DNA of 64,000 nucleotides from Paraprevotella sp. (GTDB taxonomy: Bacteria; Bacteroidota; Bacteroidia; Bacteroidales; Bacteroidaceae): positions 62,001-126,000 of the forward strand of contig JAGBCQ010000008.1 in NCBI GenBank assembly GCA_017937925.1, read 5' to 3'. Of this stretch, positions 45,869 to 54,900 are shown piece after piece. Every line of letters begins with the position of its first letter. Position 1 is the stretch's first letter. Made by a program: the position numbers and the translations under genes. The notes under the pieces were generated by a model. It saw nothing but the letters and a program-made list of their open reading frames with translations, was not told the origin of the DNA and made no database searches.

Positions 45869-46330
45869 TTACTTATAAAGGTCAAATATTTGATTTCCGT
45901 GTTGTGACGTCTTTATTTCTTTGGATGAAAATATTTTCTCAACTATCCCATTTTCATCTATAATGAATGTTGTTCGCATGGTTCCCATATATTTGCGCCC
46001 GTACATTGACTTTTCACCCCATACTCCCATTTCCTGTACCAACTCTTTATCGGTATCAGCAATCAATGTAAAAGGCAATGCATACTTATCTATAAACTTT
46101 TGGTGAGAAGTTGCACTATCAACGCTCACACCAACGACCTCGAAACCTGCTGCTTTTAAATTTGTATAGTTATCACGTAAGCTGCACGCCTCAGCAGCAC
46201 ATCCCGATGTATTATCTTTTGGGTAAAAATACAACACAACTTTCTTTCCATTAAATGCGCTCATGGATATAACTTCTCCTTTCTCGTTCCGCCCCAAGAA
46301 ATCGGGCATTTTATCTCCTACTTTTATCAT
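45869..46330 (-). CDS. bcp: Peroxiredoxin Bcp (thioredoxin-dependent thiol peroxidase)
   Basis: A 153-residue PrxQ/BCP-type peroxiredoxin that reduces hydrogen and organic peroxides, recycled by thioredoxin. The active site reads YFYPKDNTSGCAAEACSLRDNY. The first Cys is peroxidatic and the second, five residues on, is the resolving Cys, the two-Cys BCP arrangement. The VVGVSVDSATSHQKFIDKYALPFTLIAD segment and the late Arg in MRTTFIID complete the site. The length is standard. Confidence 0.96.
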   Translation of the reverse strand: MIKVGDKMPDFLGRNEKGEVISMSAFNGKKVVLYFYPKDNTSGCAAEACSLRDNYTNLKAAGFEVVGVSVDSATSHQKFIDKYALPFTLIADTDKELVQEMGVWGEKSMYGRKYMGTMRTTFIIDENGIVEKIFSSKEIKTSQHGNQIFDLYK

Positions 46331-46375
46331 GATAAATATTTAATTTGTACAATCTGTTTATTCAATTCAAGACTT

Positions 46376-46383
46376 CAAATATA
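46376..46383 (-). promoter_or_regulatory. -7 element for bcp
   Basis: The minus strand reads TATATTTG 45 bases before the bcp start, a perfect TAnnTTTG. Confidence 0.45.
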
Positions 46384-46478
46384 ATATTATGACTGCATTT
46401 GACAAATCATTTACCACTTAAAAAGATAAAAAATCCACTATATTCTGAACAAATATTCTTCTTATCACATTTTATTCT

Positions 46479-46486
46479 TACTTTTG
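46479..46486 (+). promoter_or_regulatory. -7 element for the CE12 esterase gene
   Basis: TACTTTTG is a perfect TAnnTTTG 26 bases before the ATG at 46513. It lies downstream of in-frame ATG 46399 and so argues for the shorter product. Confidence 0.5.
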
Positions 46487-46512
46487 TTCTCAAACTATTA
46501 GCACATTTTTAT

Positions 46513-48156
46513 ATGAAACGAACATCTTTTCTTTTATACTGTTTATTAACTCTCAGCTACTCTTTAACTGCGCAAAACGCAGAAAAGTTCAAGCCTATGG
46601 AAGACATCAACAATGTTGTTGACCTTACACTTGACAGTCTTGAAAAGGCTAATACGATGCGCCCCATTTCAGGAAGTTCACGTCATGGCAATAACCCCGT
46701 ACTTTTCCTTGTTGGAAATTCTACCATGCGAACAGGAACCAAAGGTAATGGCGACAACGGTCAATGGGGTTGGGGATTTCATGCTTCCAAATACTTTGAC
46801 AAAGACAAGATAACGGTAGAGAATCATGCCTTAGGCGGGACTAGTAGTCGTACATTCTATCGGAAATTATGGCCGGATGTAAAGAAAGGTATTCGGAAAG
46901 GCGATTACGTCATAATAGAGTTAGGGCATAATGATAATGGACCTTTTGACAGAGGACGTGCTCGAGCCACCATAAAAGGTATAAGTCCTACTGATTCTCT
47001 CAATGTTACAATACAAGAAACCGGCGAGAAAGAGACAGTATATAGTTTTGGTGAGTATATGCGTCGTTTTATCAAAGAATGTAAAGATCTCGGAGCACAT
47101 CCTATTTTAGTGTCGCTAACACCTCGTAATGCTTGGGATGAAAAGAACCCGGGACATATTGCACGTGTCAACAATACATTTGGTTTATGGTCCAAACAAA
47201 TTGCAGAAGAACAAGACATTCCTTTCCTTGATTTGAACGAAACCTCAGCGACAAAGCTTGAAAGTTTTTCGACATGGAAGGTTAATTATCATTTCTATTT
47301 GGACAAGATACACACAAGTGATTTCGGTGCTCGCATGAACGCTCATTCTGCCGTTGAAACCTTACAAAAATGCACGCATCCAAGTCTAAAGGGTTTGCAA
47401 GATTGTTTAATCAACATCACCCCATCCCGATGTGACGCATCCCGTCCAAAAGGGAAACCTGCTGTATTTATTACCGGCGATTCAACCGTAAAGAATGAGG
47501 ATAAAGCCACGGATGGCATGTGGGGTTGGGGCAGTCAGGCATCTACCATCTTTGATACTGATAAAATCTGCGTATTCAACGAAGCAAAAGCCGGTAGAAG
47601 TACGCGAACATATTTAGAAGAAAATCGGTGGGAAAAGATTTACAACTCCATCCTCCCGGGTGATTTCGTTCTGATTCAATTCGGACATAATGATATTGGC
47701 GACATTGACAAAGGAAAAGCACGTGGAACTATCGCTTGCGCCCAGGACACGAGTCATGTTTACAGAGTTAAGACCAAAGACAAGGTTCAAAACCAAGTCA
47801 TATACTCATTTGGTTGGTATCTTAAGAAATTCATTGATGACGTCCGTGAAAAAGGCGGTATTCCAATCTTACTGTCACTTACTCCACGTAACGAATGGCC
47901 TAACGGGAAAATAGAACGCAGAAACAACAGTTATGGGAAATGGTATCGTCAAGTCGTTGCCGAAACAGCAGTAGAATTCGTAGATGTTCATAACATCAGT
48001 GCAGATGCACTTGATGCTATTGGTAAAGAAAAAGCAAATGAATACTACAAACGTGATCACACCCATACATCACTAAAAGGCGCACAGCTGAATGCTCAAA
48101 GTGTAGCCAAAGGACTTCGAGAAATTGATAGCCCTTTAGCAGAATATCTAAAATAA
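46513..48156 (+). CDS. Secreted tandem CE12 rhamnogalacturonan acetylesterase
   Basis: A 547-residue exported protein with a signal peptide MKRTSFLLYCLLTLSYSLTAQ and two consecutive SGNH/CE12 esterase domains. Domain 1 (about 60-300) has block I VGNSTMRTG, GGTSSRTFYR, VIIELGHNDNG and the terminal LDKIHTSDFG. Domain 2 (about 312-540) has ITGDSTVKN, KAGRSTRTYLE, VLIQFGHNDIGD and RDHTHTSLKGA. Both keep the nucleophile Ser, the oxyanion Gly and Asn, and the Asp/Lys-x-x-His end block. They differ at GNS versus GDS. CE12 enzymes remove acetyl groups from rhamnogalacturonan galacturonate, clearing the way for PL11 lyases such as the one at 17.7 kb. The start is set by the signal peptide and promoter. 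Confidence 0.9.
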   Translation: MKRTSFLLYCLLTLSYSLTAQNAEKFKPMEDINNVVDLTLDSLEKANTMRPISGSSRHGNNPVLFLVGNSTMRTGTKGNGDNGQWGWGFHASKYFDKDKITVENHALGGTSSRTFYRKLWPDVKKGIRKGDYVIIELGHNDNGPFDRGRARATIKGISPTDSLNVTIQETGEKETVYSFGEYMRRFIKECKDLGAHPILVSLTPRNAWDEKNPGHIARVNNTFGLWSKQIAEEQDIPFLDLNETSATKLESFSTWKVNYHFYLDKIHTSDFGARMNAHSAVETLQKCTHPSLKGLQDCLINITPSRCDASRPKGKPAVFITGDSTVKNEDKATDGMWGWGSQASTIFDTDKICVFNEAKAGRSTRTYLEENRWEKIYNSILPGDFVLIQFGHNDIGDIDKGKARGTIACAQDTSHVYRVKTKDKVQNQVIYSFGWYLKKFIDDVREKGGIPILLSLTPRNEWPNGKIERRNNSYGKWYRQVVAETAVEFVDVHNISADALDAIGKEKANEYYKRDHTHTSLKGAQLNAQSVAKGLREIDSPLAEYLK

Positions 48157-48178
48157 GAAAACACTACGTCATCACATT

Positions 48179-48208
48179 AAAGCCGGGTTCACTAACACCC
48201 GGCTTTTT
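48179..48208 (+). terminator. Terminator after the CE12 gene
   Basis: AAAGCCGGGT pairs with ACCCGGCTTT around an 8-base loop, followed by T residues. Confidence 0.85.
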
Positions 48209-48322
48209 CATTCCATTATAGTCCATCTACAAGAATAAAAAGGCAAAAAACTTCACGCACGCACAATAAAGAGGTAAAGAATGCGTTTAAAGATAGTATT
48301 ATACACGCATAAGAATACTGAT

Positions 48323-48925
48323 ATGATAGAATACGTAAAAGGGCAACTAACAGATTTAACACCTACATTAGCGGTCATAGAATGTCACGGTGTAGGCTAT
48401 GGACTGAACATTTCATTAAACACATTCTCTGCTCTTCAAGGCAAACAAGAAGCCAAACTCTATGTTCACGAATCTATTCGCGAAGACGCATATACTTTGT
48501 TTGGATTCTCTACACGTCAAGAACGTTCTTTATTCCTTCTCCTCATCACAGTATCAGGCATCGGTGGTAACACTGCACGCATGATTTTGTCAGCCCTCAC
48601 TCCTGCCGAATTAGTTGATGTTATCGGCAGTGGCAATGACAAATTGCTAAAAACAGTGAAAGGCATCGGACTGAAAACTGCACAACGCATTATTGTGGAT
48701 TTAAAAGATAAGATTACCGGTATTGACATTGAAGGAACGACAAGCAAACCTAACGGACAGACAATAGCGCCCGAACACAAAGAAATCATGGAAGAGGCTA
48801 TCGCTGCGTTGACGATGTTGGGTTTTTCGCCTGCACCATCACAAAAAGTTGTTATGGCTATTCTGAAAGAAGAGCCGGACGCCACAGTAGAACGCGTCAT
48901 CAAACTCGCACTCAAAAGACTATAA
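48323..48925 (+). CDS. ruvA: Holliday junction DNA helicase subunit RuvA
   Basis: A 200-residue protein that binds four-way DNA junctions as a tetramer and loads the RuvB motor. The OB domain is at 1-65 ([46 protein letters not shown]). Two helix-hairpin-helix motifs follow: [17 protein letters not shown] and [23 protein letters not shown]. The flexible linker leads to the RuvB-binding domain III ([16 protein letters not shown]). The frame is open 14 codons upstream, but the domain starts at ATG 48323. sprA follows after 35 bases, a linkage I recall in other Bacteroidota. Confidence 0.96.
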   Translation: MIEYVKGQLTDLTPTLAVIECHGVGYGLNISLNTFSALQGKQEAKLYVHESIREDAYTLFGFSTRQERSLFLLLITVSGIGGNTARMILSALTPAELVDVIGSGNDKLLKTVKGIGLKTAQRIIVDLKDKITGIDIEGTTSKPNGQTIAPEHKEIMEEAIAALTMLGFSPAPSQKVVMAILKEEPDATVERVIKLALKRL

Positions 48926-48960
48926 GTTTCTAAAAATTAGCAACTCACCGTAACAATAGA

Positions 48961-51900
48961 ATGAAGGGAGCCTCCAAACATATTATTTGTTCTTTACTGA
49001 TGATTATCGGCATCTGCACATGGGCTAGTGCCGGCGTTGGCTCGTTTCAAGAATTTCAATCTACAAGAACAGCTGTTCAAGACGAAAAAGACACCATTAA
49101 ACCACGTTATAGTGTACGTCGCACAGCAACCAACACTGAAGATGACTTCAAAAAGCGCAGCATGGATTTGCGCGAACCGGAGAATCTTAAAACCGATACG
49201 GTTTACGACACGAAGACCGGGACTTACACCATTGGTACAAAATTAGGCGATAGTTACTTAAACGCCCCATACTTGATGACTGACAAAGAGTATCAAGAAT
49301 GGAGCTTACAAAAATCTCTTCAAAGTTATTATCGCCAACGCAACGCTGAAGAATTTGAGACTTCCGGGAAGAAAAAATTTGATTTCACCGATATGCAATT
49401 CGATTTAGGACCGGCAGAAAAAATATTCGGTCCCGGTGGCGTACGTCTGAAAACACAAGGCTCCGCAGAACTGAAAATCGGTGCAAACATGAAGAAAACC
49501 GACAACCCAAGCATCTCAGAAAGTCGTCGTAAGACTTTCGGCTTTGATTTTGACGAAAAAATCAACATCAGCATGAATGGTAAGGTCGGTGACAAAATAA
49601 ACCTAAACTTGAACTATAATACCGACGCAACCTTTGATTTTGATGCTCAAAGCATGAAATTGAAATACGAAGGAAAAGAGGATGAAATCGTAAAGTTAAT
49701 TGAAGCGGGAAACGTCTCGTTGCCGACCAACTCTTCCCTTATAAGAGGAGCATCCTCATTATTCGGTCTGCGCACGGACTTGCAATTTGGAAAACTTAAA
49801 TTGCAAACCGTTGTTTCACAAAAGAAATCTTCATCGAAAAGCGTATCTTCAAAAGGTGGTGTTCAACTACATCCTTACGAGTTTTCCGTAACTGAATACG
49901 AAGAAAACCGCCACTTCTTCCTCGCCCATTTCTTCCGCGACCGTTATGATGCTAATATGAGTAAATTACCGACTATCACTTCCGGTGTTACCATCAAACG
50001 CATTGAATTATGGGTAACGAACAAGACCGGTAGTTACGAAAGTAACAGAAACATTGTAGCATTTACGGACCTAGGCGAATCTGAGCATATCTCCAACACA
50101 TTATGGAGTCAAAGTGGATTGAATGTAGCGAGCAATAAAGCCAATAATTTGTATGCCTCTATGGCAGGACAGTATGTAGCAGCGCGCGACATTAGTCAAA
50201 CGTCTAACGTATTGGATGCCATTCCCGGTTTTGAAGGAAGTATCGATTACGAGAAATTGCAAAGTGCTCGTAAGTTATCATCATCAGAATATACGCTTAA
50301 CTCAACTTTAGGTTACGTTTCATTGAACTTTAACCTTCAGCCTGATGAAGTATTGGCAGTAGCTTTTGAATACACCTACAACGGAACAACCTATCAAGTA
50401 GGAGAATTATCATCCGACTTGACGGACAACACTCAGGCACTTTTTGTCAAAACATTAAAAAACACATCAAATACTCCCCAAATGGGTAACTGGGATTTGA
50501 TGATGAAGAACGTATATAGTCTTAACGCGACAACAACACAAAAAGATAAATTCAAATTAGACATCAAATACCAAAGTGACTCTGCAGGTGTATATGTTTC
50601 CTATCTTCCTGAAGCACAATTCAAAAATACTAAATTACTGAAAGTGATGAACCTCGACCGTTTGGATGCCAACAATCGTCCTAATCCCAATGGCCAGTTC
50701 GACTATGTAGAAGGTTACACCATCAGTAAGGGACGTATATTCTTCCCAGTCACAGAACCTTTCGGCTCACATTTAAGAAAATACCTAAAGGACGACGCAT
50801 TGGCTGAGAAATATTGCTTTGATGCCCTATACGACTCTACGAAAACCATTGCCAAACAGATTGCCGAGAAAAACAAATACATGATTACCGGTGAGTACAA
50901 AGGCAATAATGGTGCAGAAATAAGTTTGGGAGCAATGAATGTCCCTCAAGGGTCTGTCGTTGTTACAGCCGGCGGTGTCACATTGACGGAAAATACAGAT
51001 TATACTGTAGATTATTCTATGGGCGTAGTTACCATCATCAATCAAAGCATCATCGATGCCGGTACAAACGTGAATGTAAGTCTTGAAAGTAACGATTATT
51101 ACGGCATGCAACGCAAGACGCTTGTCGGCTTCAACATGCAATATGATGTCAGCAAAGACCTTTCCATCGGTGGTACTTTTATGTTCTTGAATGAACATCC
51201 GCTCACAACCAAAGTCAATATGGGTGAAGAACCCTTGAAGAATACTTTATGGGGCATCAATCTATCATGGAAAAAAGAAAGCCAATGGCTGACGAACTTA
51301 TTGGACAAGATTCCCTTCGTTGATGTAACCGCTCCATCTCAAATCAGTTTTGACGGAGAATTTGCTCAACTTATCGCCGGACAAAATAAAAAGATTCAAG
51401 GGGCTGCTTCGTACATCGACGACTTTGAAAATACCAAAAACGGCATCAGCGTGATGCAACCTACAAGTTGGATGATGTCAAGTGTTCCGTCGGATTTTGA
51501 TGAAAGTAAATTAGTAAACGACATTCGCTCAGGCTATAACAGGGCCCTACTCAGTTGGTACTATGTTGACCCTCTATTCACCCGACAAAGTTCATCACTG
51601 ACCCCGGCTCATATCAAGAGTGACTTGAACCAACTTTCAAACCATTACGTAAGAGAGGTCTTTGAAAGGGAACTATACCCGAACAAGACCCAAACCAGTT
51701 ATAACTCTGCAAGCTCTCTGCCGGTGATGAACTTGGCGTTCTACCCTACTGAGAGAGGAGCTTACAACCTTAACCCTAACATCACACAGGAAGGCCGACT
51801 TGACAATCCTATGAAGAAATGGGGTGGCATGATGCGTAAGCTTGACACCAATGACTTTGAAATGGCAAACATTGAGTATGTTGAGTTCTGGTTGCTTGAT

Positions 51901-54900
51901 CCGTTCATCTATCTGCGAGAGCAAGGCGGAAACTACGGCGGCGATTTCTACATCAACTTAGGTGAAGTCAGCGAAGACATTTTGCACGATGGCAAAAAAT
52001 ATTTTGAAAGCGGTATGCCTATAGATGGCAACTCAACATACTATACTGAGACTGCATGGGGACGAGTGCCTAATACCACAAGCGTAGTGTATGCCTTCAA
52101 TAATCAAAGCGGATCGCGCGAACGACAAGACATCGGTTTGGACGGTTTGAATAGCGAAGAGGAAAAGACTTATGGTGCATACAAAGAGTTCCTTATGGCT
52201 GTTCAAGGCAAAGTCAATCCGGCAGTATATGACTCATTACTCCTTGACCCGGCAAACGATAATTATCATTATTTCAGAGGTTCTGACTACGATGCTCAAC
52301 AGCGTAGCATCCTTGATAGATACAAGTACATTAACCTACCTGAAGGAAATTCACGCTCAAATGAGAATGAAAACGAATCGTATGACACTTCCTACAAAAC
52401 AACACCGGACGTAGAAGATATTAACCAAGACTACACACTGAACGAATACGAGAAATACTACCAGTACAAAATCAGTATCCGCCCGGAGGATTTCGTAGTT
52501 GGACGTAATTACATTGTTGACAAACGAACTGCAAGTGTCAAACTACGCAATGGTAATACGGAGGAAGTCAATTGGTACCAATTCCGTGTACCTGTAGATG
52601 AATATCAAAAGAAGGTAGGAAACATCAACGACTTTACAAGCATCCGTTTCATGCGTATGTTCTTGACTAATTTTGAGTTGCCTATCGTTCTACGTTTTGC
52701 CACTTTGGATTTGGTGAAAGCAGAATGGCGTTCTTACGAACAAGCTCTCTATCAAGGAGAAATGCCGACAACAAATGGAAGTATTGAGATTTCCGCAGTC
52801 AATATCGAGGAAAATAATGACAAGACACCTGTGAACTATGTTCTTCCTCCGGGAGTGAGTCGCGTGGTGGACCCTGCACAAAGTCAGTTGGCAGAAGAAA
52901 ATGAGCAAGCTTTGGCCTTAACAGTAAAGAATTTAGCTCCCGGAGACGCTAGAGCCGTATATAAAAACACAAACATTGACATGAGACAATACAAACATAT
53001 CCAAATGTTCGTTCATGCCAATGCTCTCGCTGAGAATGTGACTGAAACAGAGAACAACCAAACAAGTCTTTTCATCCGCTTAGGCTCTGACTACAAAAAC
53101 AACTTCTACGAGTACGAAATACCACTTCAATTGACTCCGGAAGGACATTATGACACATATTCGGCAGATCAGTGTCGCGCTGTTTGGCCTGAAGAAAACA
53201 TGATAGACATAGACCTATCAATATTTACCGATGTCAAGCAGTCACGCAATAAAGAAAAGAGTTTAGGCAGAACCAACCTCACCACTCTTTATTCTGTATA
53301 TGATTCGAAGCGTCCGAACAATCGAATCAGCGTTATGGGTAATCCTACTCTTGGCGAAGTAAAGACCATTATGATAGGTATCCGTAATAATGCCCGAGAA
53401 ACCAAATCTGTCGAAGTTTGGGCTAACGAGCTCCGTTTGCAAGAATATACAAATGACGGCGGATGGGCGGCACAAGGAAACTTGAATATCCAACTTTCCG
53501 ATTTGGGTTCTGTCAACCTTACCGGACACATTGAGACTGCCGGATTTGGTGGTATCGAGGATGCTGTTAGCGACCGTAATCAAGAAGACATGTACAATTA
53601 CAGCATCACGACCAACTTTGAACTAGGAAAATTATTACCAGAGAAAGTCCGCCTATCTGCACCTATATATTACTCTTATAATAAGGAGATCATCCGTCCG
53701 AAATACAACCCTCTAGATACGGACATGCTTCTGAAAGATGCGCTTGATGCTTGTGCTACTGACGAAGAGCGCGACTCGCTGGAAAGTCTGACTACAACAA
53801 AGACAACCAACAAAAACTTCAGCTTGAGCAATGTAAAATTCAATATTGCCACACCGAAGCATCCGATGCCATACGACCCTGCAAACTTCTCGTTCAGTTA
53901 TTCACACAGCGAATCTAACAAGACCGGCGAGACTACGGCTTGGGAAACCGACAAACAATGGAACGGAGCTTTCAATTATAGCTATTCTCCCAATTATAAA
54001 CCGTTCGAGCCATTCAAGAAAGTCATCAAGAGCAAGAGTAAATGGTTAGACATTATTCGCGACCAAAACTTCAATTACCTACCACAGAGTTTGACTTTCA
54101 ACACCAATATTATACGAAATTATTACGAATTCCAGGAGAGAGACATTGACAACTTGGAGGATGCTACCTCGCTACCTCTATCCTACTCCAAAGAATTCTT
54201 GTGGAATCGCGATTTCAGTATCAGATGGGACTTGACCAAAGCGCTCCGGTTCTCTTTCTCTTCAGCTACGCACGCTGAAATTGAAGAACCTAACGTGCCT
54301 GTTAATAAAGACTTATATGCAGACCAATACACAGCATGGAAGGACTCGGTAAAACATAGCATCTTGAGTTTCGGTACGCCTATCAGTTACCAACAAGACT
54401 TCACAGCCTCATACAAAGTACCTCTTGAAAAGATACCATGTTTTGCATGGATGAGCCTAGATGGAAACTACACTGCCAACTACTCATGGAACAAAGGTAT
54501 GGAAGTGGAAGATGGTACGAATTATGGCAATACCATCAATAATCAACGTTCTATTAACGTGAATGGCAAGTTCAATTTGGAAACGCTCTACAATATGTCT
54601 CCTTATTTAAAAGAGGTGAACAAGAAATTCTCTGCCGGAGAACGTAAAAAGGCAAAGGACAAGAGCAATCGCGAGAAAAGCCAGGCTAAAGCCAAAGCAA
54701 AAGCCGCAAGAGAAAAAGCAGAAGCGGAAGGCAAAGATGGTGACGAAGCAGAAAAGAAAGCATTGGCAGATAATGCCAAAGGTAAAGCTAACGCCAAATT
54801 AAAGAATACCCGATTTAAAGGATTCGCCGGAGAAATCAAACTGAAACCTGATACCTCCGTTGTTCTGACACACAATCAAAAAAGTAAGAAAATCCGCGTT

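Noticed and set aside
46399-46512. 38-residue N-terminal extension of the CE12 protein
   Set aside because: It lies before the promoter box at 46479-46486, and the clean signal peptide begins at 46513.
54603-54875. Minus-strand Ala/Leu/Ser-rich frame inside sprA
   Set aside because: It is the antisense shadow of the Lys/Ala/Glu-rich insertion, with no promoter or homology.
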